Part shown: piece after piece, positions 11,780-22,504 of the stretch | How positions within the stretch are numbered: the first letter of the stretch is position 1 | How the letters are laid out: every line of letters begins with the position of its first letter | NCBI GenBank assembly: GCA_017311185.1 | Contig: JAESUZ010002401.1 | Coordinates: 310,001-374,000 of the forward strand | Source: Proteles cristata cristata | Lineage: Eukaryota > Chordata > Mammalia > Carnivora > Hyaenidae | Direction of reading: 5' to 3' | Length of the DNA: 64,000 bases | Translations under genes and position numbers: made by a program | Notes under the pieces: generated by a model | Databases searched by the model: none | What the model saw: only the letters and a program-made list of their open reading frames with translations | What the model was told of the DNA's origin: nothing

Positions 11780-12361
11780 AGAAGTTATTTCCCTCTTCCT
11801 TTCTGTGGAAGAACCTTCAGATCTTTAGCTCTAGATACCTGGGTTCTCTTAACCCAGGAGGGCCCAAGCAATTTATTCAGTGGTATTGAGATTGGTTTGG
11901 AAGGTCTGTGCCTGTAGGGGAGAAGGAATCTGGAATTGTGGTTGAGACAGTTTTTAAAGAAGAGGAGCACCGAAGGATAAGGCCATAGCACCCTGGGGGT
12001 GCTGAGTGACCTTATAGAACTGGTGCTCAGTTCAGAGTCAGAGATCCAAGCTTGGGACAGGAAAAATGGATCCCACCAGCAGAGATCACCTGCGGACTCG
12101 GGGTGCAGCCAAGAGCAAGCTGATCTAGGTACCGAGCCAGGTAAGCAAGACCTGCTCCAGATGGGCAAGGCCACTGGATGGCCTCAAAGAGAGGCTTCTT
12201 TTCCAGTCACAACTGCCTAAGACCCTGGTCGACAGGTCTGCTTTAAGGCTGCTGTAATCCCCAGCACTTCCTTTCAGAGACCCCACCTTATCTCATATAC
12301 ACTGTATTGAATTGCACCTATGTCCCACATTTAATAAACACTTTGGGGGAAAAAAAAAAAC
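11780..12361 (+). pseudogene. Polyadenylated retrocopy-like segment of an unidentified transcript
   Basis: A unique-looking, fairly GC-balanced block ends in CCACATTTAATAAACACTTT, followed by 12 uninterrupted A's at 12350-12361. This is a canonical AATAAA placed about 15 nt before an A-tail, as in a processed pseudogene or retroposed 3' UTR. A possible short target duplication CCTTTCTG (11798-11805, and just after the tail at 12364-12371) supports retroposition but is short enough to be chance. If it is real, the copy starts near 11806. All frames contain stops. The longest plus frame (11999-12220, 73 codons) has no domain I recognise. The parent gene is not identified. Confidence 0.5.
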
Positions 12362-12379
12362 ACCTTTCTGAGTAATTCT

Positions 12380-12862
12380 GTAATCAGTCCATTGACTGAT
12401 GAATGGATAAAGATGATGTGGTGTAAATACATCGTGGAATACTACTCAGCCATCAAAAATGAAGTCTTGCCATGTGCAATGATGTGGATGGAGTGTATTA
12501 TGCTAAATGAAATAAGTCAGTCAGAGAAAGACAAATATCACATGATTTCACTCATGTGGAATTTAAGAAACAAAACAGATGAACATATGGAGAGGGGGAA
12601 AAAGAGAGAGGAAAACAAAACATGAGAGACTCTTAAAGATAGAGAACAAACTGAGGGTTGGTGGAGGGAGGTGGGTAGGAGGATGGATGATGGACATTAA
12701 GGAGGGCACTTGTGATGAGCACTGAGTGTTGTATGTAATTGATGAAACACTGAGTTCTACTCCTGAAACCAGTATTGCACTGTATGCTAACTACAGAATT
12801 TAAATAAAAATTTGGAAAAATAAAAAAATTTTAATTTAAAAAATTTTTAAATAAAAAAATAA
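12380..12862 (+). repeat. L1 3' end (ORF2 C-terminus and 3' UTR)
   Basis: This starts in the conserved ORF2 end (ATGAATGGATAAAGATGATG, then TGGAATACTACTCAGCCATC). It runs through the carnivore L1 3' UTR (GAGCACTGAGTGTTGTATGT) to a decayed A-rich tail at 12800-12862. It is heavily 5'-truncated, and the ORF2 remnant is broken. Confidence 0.92.
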
Positions 12863-12955
12863 AAGTTTGAGAAGCCATGATCTACTCAGGTCTTATTCCA
12901 AGGGTCTTAAAGTAGCACCAGACAAAGGTCTTGACTAAAGGTACTAATTGAGAAG

Positions 12956-13051
12956 GAAAGCTGGCTCAGTGGGAAAAGCATGCAACTCTTGATCATGGGA
13001 CCTTGAGTTCACATTCCATGTTAGGTGTAGAAATTACTAAATAAATAAATA
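12956..13051 (+). repeat. Older carnivore tRNA-SINE, short form
   Basis: CTGGCTCAGTGGGAAAAGCA, then GATCATGGGACCTTGAGTTC and GTGTAGAAATTACTAAATAA give a short CAN-type SINE lacking the feline CT-rich extension. It looks more diverged than the feline copies. Confidence 0.7.
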
Positions 13052-13159
13052 GGCAGAATATATAGGATAGCTGATGTGAAGTACCCACATACCAAATGTA
13101 GGCTACTAATTCACAAACTTTTCAGAATAATTGCACAAATTTTGAAGTGATTCATCTCC

Positions 13160-13577
13160 AAAAGTCAATATTTTTAAGGGTAGTATGCCTCTTGGTTTCA
13201 GTGATTTTCAGTATATTTACAAGGTTGTGGAACCATCACCACTATCTAATTCCAGAATGTTTTTATCACCCCTAAAAGAAAGCCTGAACACATTAGCAGT
13301 CACTCTTGTTCGCCCTTCCTCCAGCCTCTGTCAACTGCTGATCTATTTTCTGTCTCTTTACTTGCCTATTCAGGACATCCATTTAATTGGAGTCATACAA
13401 TTAGTAGCCTTTTGTGCATGGCTCCTTTCACTTAGCATATTTTTAAGGTTCATCTATGTTGTAACATGTATCAGTACTTCATTCCTTTTTATGGCTATCT
13501 AATATTCTATTGTTTGTGTATACCCCATCTTGTATATCCACTCATCAATCAATGGATATTTTGGGCTTTTCCACATT
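13160..13577 (-). repeat. Old L1 (L1M) 3' region
   Basis: The plus strand shows the complement of L1M 3' sequence: GGTTGTGGAACCATCACCAC, CTGTCTCTTTACTTGCCTAT, CATTCCTTTTTATGGCTATC. There are many small gaps. The 105-codon open frame on the plus strand (13185-13502) is antisense to L1. Confidence 0.75.
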
Positions 13578-13597
13578 TTGATACTTCTTGATTTTTT

Positions 13598-13796
13598 AAG
13601 GTTATTTATTTATTTTTAGAGAGAGAGAAAGAACACGTGCACAAGTGAGGGAGGGGCAAAGAGAGAAGGGCAGAAAGATAATCCCAAGCAGGCTCCACAC
13701 TGTCAACGCCGTCCCCATCACAGAGCTCAATCCTACAAACTGAACCATGAGATCCTAACCTGAGCTGAAATCAACAGACTGAGTCACCCAGGTATC
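13598..13796 (-). repeat. Feline-type SINE, diverged
   Basis: It inserted into the L1M fragment. The imperfect flanks TTGATACTTCTTGATTTTTT (from 13578) and TTGATACTTATTGATTTTTA (from 13797) form the target duplication. The tRNA head has lost part of the B-box side. Confidence 0.9.
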
Positions 13797-13939
13797 TTGA
13801 TACTTATTGATTTTTAACACTGAAGTTCAGTGCAATGTCATATCTCTTGAAATACTGTTTTACAGCAATATTTATATAGGAAAAATGTATTTTCATCCTC
13901 AAGACTTAAAATGACATTTTAAACAAAAATATGTAAGAG

Positions 13940-14167
13940 ACGGGGCGCCTGGGTGGCTTAGTCGGTTAAGCGTCCGACTTTCGCTTAGGTCATGATCTCT
14001 CGGTTGGTGGGTTTGAGCCACGCATCGGGCTCTGTGCTGACTTCGGGCTCAGAGCCTGGAGCCTGTTTCAGTCTGTGACTCCCTCTCTCTCTGACCCTCC
14101 CCTGCTCACGCTGTCTCTCTCTCTCTCTCTCTCTCTCCTAGAAATAAAACATTAAAAAATATTTAAA
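13940..14167 (+). repeat. Feline-type SINE, younger subfamily
   Basis: This is near-consensus with head GGGGCGCCTGGGTGGCTTAG, the GTCTGTGACTCC block and a CTCCTAGAAATAAA tail. The perfect 15-bp duplication AAAAATATGTAAGAG lies at 13925-13939 and 14168-14182. Confidence 0.96.
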
Positions 14168-14182
14168 AAAAATATGTAAGAG

Positions 14183-14694
14183 GGAAGTAATGGTTTATAT
14201 TCTAAATAAAACTGGTAGAATGTCAGAATCACAGATATTTCGAGAAATGTGCTGTCAATGGAGGGGATGTCCATCTAGGATATTGCTGGAGCTAAGAGAT
14301 AGATTAAAACATCATAGTCATCTCTAGTGCATAAAGTTTATGGTAAAAACTCTGGGTTAGGTCCCTCAAAAAGAGACACCTAAGACAAGTATTTGAGTGC
14401 AAATACCTATTTGGTAAATGATCTGGGAAACACCACTAAGGAAGTCAGTGTAGAACACACACCTCAGAGTTGTTCCACCTGAAGGGTAAAGGAGCAGCAG
14501 CCTTTATCCACCCGTTCCCATCAGTCATTGGGGAAGAACTGCTCCCAGAGGGCATTAATTGGAAGACATTTTTACCCTGTCACAAAGTCCTTATCCAGTG
14601 GACTGTGAAAATCCTCAGGCAAAGATCCTAGGTGTTGGCAGCTAGAAATCAGATTGCTGCAGAAAAGGCCAGGGTCACAGACAGTGTCTGCAAC
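14183..14694. other. Unassigned, possibly repeat-derived
   Basis: The stretch 14360-14640 (CCTCAAAAAGAGACACCTAA and following) has the feel of an old interspersed repeat seen elsewhere in mammals, but I cannot name it. Confidence 0.35.
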
Positions 14695-15169
14695 TGTATT
14701 AGTCAGGGTTCTCCACAGACACAGCACCAGTAGTGGCACTATATGAGGGTACATAGAGCTGATTTCTTGTAGAAACTGGCTCACATAGTTGTGGAGGCCA
14801 AGAAATCCCACTATCTGCCATCCACAAGCTGGAGAACCAAGAGACCCAAGAATGCTGCTAGTGTAAGTCAGAGGCCAAAGGCCTGAGAACCAGGAGCTTT
14901 GATGTCAAGGGCAGGAGAAAATGGCTGTCCTAGCACAAGAATAGAGAAAGAGAATTCATCCTTTCTCTGTTTTTTTTCTTCTCTTCTGGCCCTCAACAGA
15001 TTGGATAATACCCACCCACATTGGTGAGGAAAATCTCTTTACTCAGTCTACTGAATCAAATGCTAATTTCTTCCAGAAACATCCTTGCAAACATACCACA
15101 AATAACGTTTTACCTGCTGTCTGGATATTCCTTAAGCCTGTCATACTGACACATAAAATTAACCATCAA
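14695..15169 (-). mobile_element. MLT2-type ERVL solo LTR
   Basis: The plus strand begins TGTATTAGTCAGGGTTCTCC, passes GAGAACCAGGAGC and CCCTCAACAGATTGGATAAT, and ends ACACATAAAATTAACCATCA. This is the reverse complement of the well-known MLT2 LTR from end to end. No internal retroviral sequence adjoins it. Confidence 0.88.
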
Positions 15170-15406
15170 AGCTACTTTAGAACATGAAAACTGGGCACAT
15201 ATCGTATACAAAGCAATCATTAGTTAATAATTGCACTAATTTTTTTGTGATCAGAAAGTGATGATTTGAGCAATTTACATCCTAACATGGGTATTTTATT
15301 CATTACTTTCAGACTTTTGACTGTGTTATGTTGCATTTTACAAAATGCTTAATATTGACTGATACCCATTATGCTTCTTCCCACTTATTTTAAATAAATA
15401 ATTTTA
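15170..15406. other. Unassigned intergenic sequence
   Basis: Nothing recognised between the MLT2 LTR and the inverted L1 segment. Confidence 0.5.
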
Positions 15407-15980
15407 ATGACAATAAGAAATTACTGTGGCTGAGGTCAAAGAGGTTGTTGCCTGCTTTCTCCTCTAGGGTTTTGATGGTTTTCTGTCTCACGTTTAGGTC
15501 TTTCATCCATTTTGAGTTTATTTTTGTGTATGGTGTAAGAAAGTGGTCCAGTTTCATTCCTCTGCATGTTGTTGTCCAGTTCTCCCAGCACCATTTGCGA
15601 AAATGACTATCTTTTTTCCATTGGATGCTTTTACCTGCTTTGTCAAAGATTAGTTGGCCATACATTTGTGGGTCCAGTTCTGGGTTCTCTATTCTACTCC
15701 ATTGGTCTATGTGTCTGTTTTGTGCCAATACCATACTGTCTTGATGATGACAGCTTTGTAGTAGAGGTTAGAGTCTGGGATTGTGATGCCTCCCATTTTG
15801 GTTTTCTTCTTCAATATTACTTTGGCTATTTGGGGTCTTTTGTGGTTCCATATAAAGTTTAGGATTGTTTGTTCTAGCTTTGAGAAGAATGCTGGTGCAA
15901 TTTTTATTGGGATTGCATTGAATGGGTAGATTGCTTTGGGTAGTATTGGCATTTTAACAATGTTTATTCTTCCAATCTGT
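15407..15980 (-). mobile_element. L1 ORF2 segment, inverted 5' part of a twin-primed insertion
   Basis: Minus-strand frames encode ORF2p fragments ([20 protein letters not shown], then [17 protein letters not shown]) that lie upstream of the L1 3' end in a normal element. They run opposite to the adjoining plus-strand 3' end at about 15980. The frame breaks between 15707 and 15734, so it is not functional. Confidence 0.9.
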
Positions 15981-16413
15981 GAGCATAAATGGCCATCAAC
16001 TGATGAATGGATAAAGAAGATGTGGTTTATATATACAATGGAATACTACTTGACAATGAGAAAGAATAAAATCATGCCATTTGCAGCAAAGTTGATGGAA
16101 CTGGAGGGTATTATGTGAAATAAGTCAGTCAGAGAAAGACAGATATATGTTTTCACTCATATGTAGATCTTGAGAAACTTAACAGAAGACCATGGGGGAA
16201 GAGAACTGGGAAAAAAAAGTTACAAACAGAGAGGGAGGGAGACAAACCATAAGAGGCTCTTAAATACAGAGAACAAACTGAGGGTTGATGAGAGGGTGGG
16301 GATGAGGGAAAAGTGGGTGATGGGCATTGAGGAGGGCACTTGTTGGGATGAGCACTGGGTGTTGTATGTGAGCCAATTTGACAATAAGTTATATTTTAAA
16401 AAATAATGAAAAA
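15981..16413 (+). mobile_element. L1 3' end, sense part of the same twin-primed insertion
   Basis: This begins in the ORF2 end (ATGGCCATCAACTGATGAAT, GGAATACTACTTGACAATGA) and continues through the 3' UTR (GGGATGAGCACTGGGTGTTG) to the A-rich end TATTTTAAAAAATAATGAAA. A SINE follows immediately. A target duplication is not obvious. Confidence 0.9.
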
Positions 16414-16620
16414 TAGGGGCACCTGGGTGGCTCAGTCGGTTAAGTGTCCAACTTTGGCTCAGGTCAATGTTTCATGGTTCATGGGTTTGAACCCTGCATT
16501 GGACTCTGTACTGATAGCTCAGAGCCTGAAGCCTGCTTCAGATTCTTTGTCTCCCTCTCTCTCTACCCTCCCCAGTTCATGTGTCTCAAAAATAAATAAA
16601 TGTTAAAAAAATTTTTTTAA
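16414..16620 (+). repeat. Feline-type SINE
   Basis: The head GGGGCACCTGGGTGGCTCAG starts directly at the A-rich end of the preceding L1. The body is full length with an A-rich tail. Confidence 0.93.
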
Positions 16621-17159
16621 ACAATGTCAAATAGGACCTAGTCGATATCTGTTGCATGTTGCTGATTTTCAGCACTGGACAATTCTTGTTCAGAGGGAGA
16701 GGCCTATTTATAAACCAATACTATACTCTAGGTCAGATCCCATGGTGTAAAAAGAGACATCCTTAAGCTTACTATAGTAAGTAGGAAGCACTTCACTGAA
16801 ACAATTGAAGAGAGTGTTCGGCAGGGAGGAAAAGCAGAATGCATGCTCACACCACATGCCTGAAGTGTGTGGGGGTCAGATGTATTGCTGAAATGCCTGC
16901 GATGTAGCTAGCTGCACCGTAATTTTTACTGAGCTACCCTTCACCAGTGGGTATTTCAACTTGTTTGTTGAAATGTTCTCGAGACCACAGGAACTGGGCT
17001 CTGTCCATCTGACCATGGAAAAGGTTTCCTAAACAACTGTCGTCTGACTTTTTAGAACAAATCAGAAATGCAGAGGTAGTAATGTGTCAGCTACTCAGTA
17101 ACTTTGTAACTAATCCTTAGGAAGCCATTCATAAGAGATCACTTCCAATAATGCATTTA
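16621..17159. other. Unassigned intergenic sequence
   Basis: No gene or repeat recognised. Confidence 0.5.
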
Positions 17160-17829
17160 TAAAATAACCATCAAACAGAAGATATTTTTCTGTCTCCCAT
17201 GGTCTCAACCACTTTCACCACCTCAGAACGCATGAGGGACATGACACAGCCCCACCGGTTTCTGGTGGCCTGGCCAGTGCTTCTCCCCCAGGCAGCAGCC
17301 CCCACAGCTGCTAATGACATCTTGAGTTGGAGTGGAGGGGCCAGGGCTGGAAGCGGTGGAAGCTGTAGAGAGACAACTCCCCAGGTGATTTCGATACTCT
17401 CTGTGGCCATGACAATGCACATCTCCGACATCAACTACAGTGTAATTGATTACCCTGCGCTGAACTTCATTGCTGAGTTTGGGCTAAGGCCAGGCTTCCC
17501 ATGAGCTATTCCCAGCCAATGACTGAGTGCTGCAGAGACAGTAAGGACGAAGACAAACCCAGTCCTGGGAGACATGGGACTTCTCTAGCACACGGCTTCG
17601 GCTCTAGAACTCTGTGACATCCTTGCTAACCTTCCTCTAGCTGCTGGAGACTTCGGACACTTTCCCCTAACCTTCCTTCTCTGTCTCCTTCATTTCAAGT
17701 CAGACATCCATCATAATACAATAGCTCTTCCAGCTTATCTGCCTTCCTCCCCATTTTCTCTCACTCACATGTCTCTCTTAATCTAATCTCATTTTGGTGA
17801 CTGATTCTCAGAGGACCCAGAATAACACA
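17160..17829. other. Unresolved block, possibly old LTR-derived
   Basis: This has higher GC than its surroundings and contains 101-codon (plus, 17199-17504) and 87-codon (minus) open frames with no domain I know. The right end (TTTTGGTGACTGATTCTCAG, then AGGACCCAGAATAACACAG at 17811-17829) resembles the end of an ERVL-type LTR or other old mammalian repeat. Confidence 0.35.
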
Positions 17830-18196
17830 GTTTCTTAATTTATAACCACTGATTTAGATTCTCTTTAACCAGAATTTCTGGACTGCCTCAAAAATAGAAA
17901 ACATGTAATACTCAGTGGTAAATGTTCTTCAGAATATTCCTCTAGCCAGGTGGCTGCTTTTCTATGAAGTTGGCTGCTCCTCTTTACAATTTGCCCTCAA
18001 AATAAGCTCTTTCAGACTTAACTTCTCAGCTTTAATTCAACAAATTAGTAATTATTTTCTAAATGATGCCATATCCACAAAACTTTTTTTTTAAAAAAAG
18101 CAATTAGTATCCCTTATACTCCCCTTTATAACAACATGAGACAATCAAAAGTATGTTTATTTTTACTGATACATTTTTGCTCGTTTGAGTTTTTTA
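17830..18196. other. Unassigned intergenic sequence
   Basis: AT-rich; nothing recognised before the next SINE. Confidence 0.5.
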
Positions 18197-18432
18197 TTTA
18201 TTTTTTTAAAATTTTTTTAATGTTTTATTTATTTCTAGGAGAGAGAGAGAGAGAGAGACACAGCGTGAACAAGGGAGGGTCAGAGAGAGAGGGAGTCACA
18301 GACTGAAACAGGCTCCAGGCTCTGAGCTGGCAGTCAGCACAGAGCCTGACGCGGCACTCTAACCCACGAACCCCGAGATCATGACCTAAGTGAAAGTCGG
18401 ACGCTTAACCAACTAAGCCACCCAGGCGCCCA
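18197..18432 (-). repeat. Feline-type SINE, younger subfamily
   Basis: The flanks TCGTTTGAGTTTTTTA (from 18181) and TCATTTGAGTTTTTTA (from 18433) form the target duplication with one mismatch. In minus sense it carries the GTCTGTGACTCC block. Confidence 0.94.
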
Positions 18433-18899
18433 TCATTTGAGTTTTTTAAAACAAATCAAAACTATTTCTAGTATCACGAAAAACATTTTTTGCTGACATG
18501 GTAATTCTCAACTTCTACTGGGTTCAGGGATCCAGCACTCACCCCAGAAAAAGACTTAAGCATGCAAAATTTTACACAAAAACTCTAGGCTAAGGGTCTT
18601 TCTAGGCAAAGAAGCATTCCAGAAGGTCCTAGCTGCTGCTCTTATCTGACTATGTTTTGCTTCCTACTCTAAGCTGCTTTATAAAAGGGGGTGTCAAATT
18701 TGTCATCCACACTGATTCTTTGGAATCTGTGACTAGGTCAACCTAACAAATATAAATCCTTATTACTTAAATTTTACTGTGGGGATCTTTTTCCTTTTTC
18801 TCACATAATCTTCCTATCTGAAGCAGAGAGCTCATGAAGGAGAGTGCAAGAGATAATGTGGGAATGTGGAAGGCAAGATGGAGACAGACCTCCTCGGTT
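18433..18899. other. Unassigned intergenic sequence
   Basis: Nothing recognised. Confidence 0.5.
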
Positions 18900-18939
18900 T
18901 CAATTCCCCGCTGCCACTCCTTAAATGCACGAAGCCCTC

Positions 18940-19161
18940 GGGGCTCCTGGGTGGCTCAGTCGGTATAGGACTTCGTTAGAGTCAGGTCTGATCTCACTGT
19001 TTCTGGGTTCAGGCCCACTCAGAGCCTAGAGCCTGCTTCAGATTCTATGTCTCCCTCTCTCTCTGGCCCCCTTCCCACTCACACTCTATCTCTCTCTCAA
19101 AAATAAATAAATATTTAAAAAAGAATTTTATATATATAGATAGATAGATAGATAGATAGAT
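18940..19161 (+). repeat. Feline-type SINE with (TA)n(GATA)n tail
   Basis: The target duplication is GAAGCCCTC (18931-18939 and 19162-19170). Part of the tRNA-related region is deleted. The A-tail has turned into a TATA/GATA microsatellite (19128-19161). Confidence 0.92.
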
Positions 19162-19461
19162 GAAGCCCTCTCCCAGTTCAGGGCCTTTGCACTTGCCATA
19201 TCCTCTTCCCAGACAAACTTTTTCTCAAATATTCACGTGATTCATCCCCTCACTTCTTCAGCTGATTTCTCAAGTGTAACCTTTTCGGAGAAGGCTTCCC
19301 TATAAATCATTCCCTATCCTGACTTTGCTTTTTTTTTTCACAGAACTTATGACCATTTCACAAATCAACTATTTATTTATTTGCTGTGTCTTCCTAAAAG
19401 GATATAAGCTCCATGTAAGCCATACACACATGCCTGCCATCAACTCCATATTAGAAAAATG

Positions 19462-19667
19462 AGGGGCGCCTGGGTGGCTTAGTCGGTTAAGCGTCCGACT
19501 TTCCGACTTTCGCTTAGGTCATGATCTCGCGGTTCGTGGGTTCTGGCCCCGCGTCGGGCTCTGTGCCAGCTCGGAGCCTGGAGCCTGTTTCAGTCTGTGA
19601 CTCCCTCTCTCTCTGACCCTCCCCTGCTCACGCTGTCTCTCTCTCCTAGAAATAAATAAAAAAAAAA
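19462..19667 (+). repeat. Feline-type SINE, younger subfamily, with internal duplication
   Basis: The target duplication is AGAAAAATG (19453-19461 and 19668-19676). Near-consensus apart from a short tandem duplication (TCCGACTT TCCGACTT) just after the head, and a deletion before CAGCTCGGAGCC. Confidence 0.94.
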
Positions 19668-19805
19668 AGAAAAATGCCTTACACATGGTAGGTGCTCCAG
19701 AAATATTTGTTAAATGAATTAGAGAACCTTCAAATAATATACACTTTGGAATGCTTGTATAGAATGAAGATTTCTTCATTTAACTAATAGTGCTAATCAT
19801 CTTTT

Positions 19806-21212
19806 TTTTTTTACAAATAGTTTATTGTCAAATTAGTTTCCACATAACACCCAGTGCTCACCCCACAAGGGTCCTCCTCCATGCCCATCCCTCCTCCCCC
19901 CCACATCCACCAGTCCTCAGTTTTTGTCAGCATTCAAGAGTCTCTCATGGTTTGCCTCTCCCCCTTTCCCCCACCATTTCCGCCCTCCTTCTCCCCCTTG
20001 GTCCTCTGTTAAGTTCCTCCTAATCCTCCTATACGTGCACACATATGATATTTGTCTTTCTCTGCCTGACTTATTTCGCTCAGCATAACACCCTCAAGGT
20101 CCATCCATGTTGCTACACATGGCCAGATTTCATTGTTTCTCATTGCCACGTAGTATTCCATGGTATAGATAAACCACATCTTCTTGATCCATTCATCTGT
20201 TGATGGACACTTAGGCTCTTTCCATGTTTTAGCTATTGTGGAGAGTGCTGCTATGAACATTGGGGTACATGTGCTCCTATGCATCAGCATTTCTGTATCC
20301 CTTGGGTAAATTCCTAGCAGTGCTATTGCTGGGTCCTAGGGGAGTTCTATTGTTAGTTTCCTGAGGAACCTCCACACTGTTTTCCAGAGGGGCTGTACCA
20401 GTTTACATTCCCACCAACAGTGTAGGAGGGTGCCCGTTTCTCCACATCCTCGCCAGCATCTAGAGTTCTCTGATTGGCTCATTTTAGCCACTCTGACTGG
20501 CGTGAGGTGGTATCTCAGTGTGGTTTTGATTTGTATTTCCCTGATGAGGAGCGATGCTGAGCATCGTTTCATGTGTCTGTTGGCCATCTGGATGTCCTCT
20601 TTGGAGAAGTGTCTGTTCATATCTTCTGCCCATTTCTTCACTGGGTTGTTTGTTTTTCGGGTGTGGAGTCTGGTGAGTTCCTTATAGATTCTGGATATTA
20701 ACCCTTTATCTGATATGTCATTTGCAACTATCTTTTCCCATTCCGTTGGTTGCCTATTAATTTTCTGGGTTGTTTCCTTGGCTGTGCAGAAGCTTTTAAT
20801 CTTGAGGAGGTCCCAACAGTTTATTTTTGCTTTTGATTCCCTTGCTTTTGGGAATGTGTCAAGTAAGAAGTTGCTGCGGTGGAGGTCAAGGAGGTTGTTT
20901 CCTGCTTTCTCCTCTAGGGTGTTGATAGTTTCCTGTCTCACGTTCAGGTCCTTTATCCATTTTGAGTTTATTTTTGTGCATGGTGTGAGAAAATGATCTA
21001 GTTTCATTCTTCTGCATGTTGCTGTCCAGTTCTCCCAACACCATCTGTTAAAAAGGCTGTCTTTTTTCCATTGGATATTCTTTCCTGCTTTGTCAAAGAT
21101 TAGTTGACTGCATACTTTTGGGTCCACTTCTGAGTTCTCAATTCTGTTCCATTGGTCTATGTGTCTGTTTTTGTGCCAATACCATACTGTCTTGATGATG
21201 ACAGCTTTGTAG
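19806..21212 (-). mobile_element. Young 5'-truncated L1 (ORF2 C-terminus and 3' UTR)
   Basis: A poly(T) at the left and a perfect 18-bp duplication TAGTGCTAATCATCTTTT (19788-19805 and 21213-21230) mark a 1.4-kb insertion by L1 endonuclease. The minus strand encodes the last third of ORF2p, with [17 protein letters not shown] at the 5' side and a terminus ending ARIGGLGGT. The frame is cut by an amber codon at 20336-20338, where the other young copy in this window has Tyr. There is no ORF1 or 5' UTR, so it cannot move by itself. Confidence 0.96.
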
Positions 21213-21374
21213 TAGTGCTAATCATCTTTTATTGAGATAGTTAAATGACTTTTCAAGGCAAATATTTACGGTATGAAAGTACACAATGACTTAGTTATCT
21301 TGGGATTCCAATAAAGCTTCCTTTGGCAAATGTATCTGAAAGTTAAATGTATCAAATGATTGCAGCTAATGCTT

Positions 21375-21592
21375 AAATAGTGCTTACTGCTTTAAATGCT
21401 CCTCATGTATTAATTAAAATCTCCAGCAACCCTATGGCATAGGCAATTATTATCTCCATTTCATACATAAAGAAGCCTAGGCTCAGAAAGTTTATAACCT
21501 TTCCAAGATCACCCAGTTGACAAATGGCAGAGCCAGGATTCAGGCAATCTGGTCTAGACCCGAGCTCTTAACCAATACAGCCTTTTAGTACA
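21375..21592 (-). repeat. MIR SINE, nearly full length
   Basis: The reverse-sense MIR core is clear: AATTATTATCTCCATTTCAT, AGGCTCAGAAAGTTTATAAC, GATCACCCAGTTGACAAATG, GCAGAGCCAGGATTCAGGCA. Confidence 0.85.
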
Positions 21593-22500
21593 TGAAAGAG
21601 GAAAGCTGGAGTTTATGGTCAGGGAAATATTGATGTTTTCCATTCCTTGCACTTTCTACTTATAGTGCGAACATAGCACTACTGTGGTTATTTCAAGTGT
21701 CCAAATTGTCTTTTCTAAAAATTGACGAAAAAAAGAAAGGTTAATTGCTTAAACCACAGACAATCTCAGAGCATCAGGAAAGAATTATTGGCTCTCTGTT
21801 TCCTCCCTCTCCTAAGTAGCTTATTTATATATACGTTGTATCACATTGAATTTTCAAAATCACCCTTCCAGTTCAGTCAGGGAATACATTTCCATAATAA
21901 AAGCAATTAGCTTGTAGAATGGTTTTCTGAGAGAAGGTAGCAAATTCGTTACAGCTGCGGGGTGGATAGCATCGCCTATCTAGGAATGTTCCTAAAGGGA
22001 GAATCCTGGGCAAGCCAAACCTGGGAGCACAGCTTCTCTGTTCTTAGTTGGTACCTCTCTGGTGAAAATAATCAGGACCTCTGAGGGCATCAAGTTCCTT
22101 TCCGAAATAGGTATCACACTTTTTACTGATTCCAGATGTCTAATAAATTTGAAAACTGGATTTACTCTGATCAATAATTTTGTACAATATGCTGGAATTT
22201 TCGCCAAATCCATCTGGGAAAATAAATTGGCAGTATTTCCAGGTTTCAAAAGCAGGTGTGAAGTAGATTTAATGTTTACAGGATGATGAGTACCTAATCC
22301 AGGCTCTGAGATGACCATGGTTTGCCACTGAGCATTGTGTGCCAAGAATCCATGCAAACATAGGCTGTGGATTTCAAGTGCCTCTACAAATAGCTGGTTG
22401 TGTATTCTGCCAATTTTGCTTAATTTTCTGGTGCAAATGGCAGCTGTGTCAGTAAGTGTCCGTGGATTTGACTAAATTACATTCCATTCTTTTTCTTATG
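21593..22500. other. Unassigned intergenic sequence
   Basis: A 121-codon minus frame (21992-22357) is the longest one outside L1 and the GC-rich promoter, but it has no recognisable domain and is not promoted to a gene. Confidence 0.4.
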
Positions 22501-22504
22501 CTAG

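Larger units (their letters stand above)
18900..19725 (+). repeat. L2 LINE 3' region split by two SINEs
   Basis: L2-like text (CAGGGCCTTTGCACTTGCCA, then AGGATATAAGCTCCATGTAA) is interrupted by SINEs at 18940-19161 and 19462-19667. It resumes as CACATGGTAGGTGCTCCAGA and AATATTTGTTAAATGAATTA. The left limit is approximate. Confidence 0.75.

Noticed and set aside
13940..14010. tRNA-like sequences with A and B boxes at the heads of many repeats
   Set aside because: These are tRNA-derived SINE heads, followed by CT-rich bodies and A tails with target duplications, not tRNA genes.
17199..17504. 101-codon plus-strand frame in a GC-richer block
   Set aside because: Competing minus frames of similar length, no recognised domain, and a right flank that resembles an old LTR end.
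20336..21127. 263-codon open frame
   Set aside because: L1 ORF2p fragment in a truncated retrotransposon, ended by an amber mutation. It is not a host gene.
21992..22357. 121-codon minus-strand open frame
   Set aside because: No recognisable domain, signal or repeat. The length is possible by chance in 64 kb, and no splice or promoter context supports it. A BLASTP hit to a mammalian protein family would change this.
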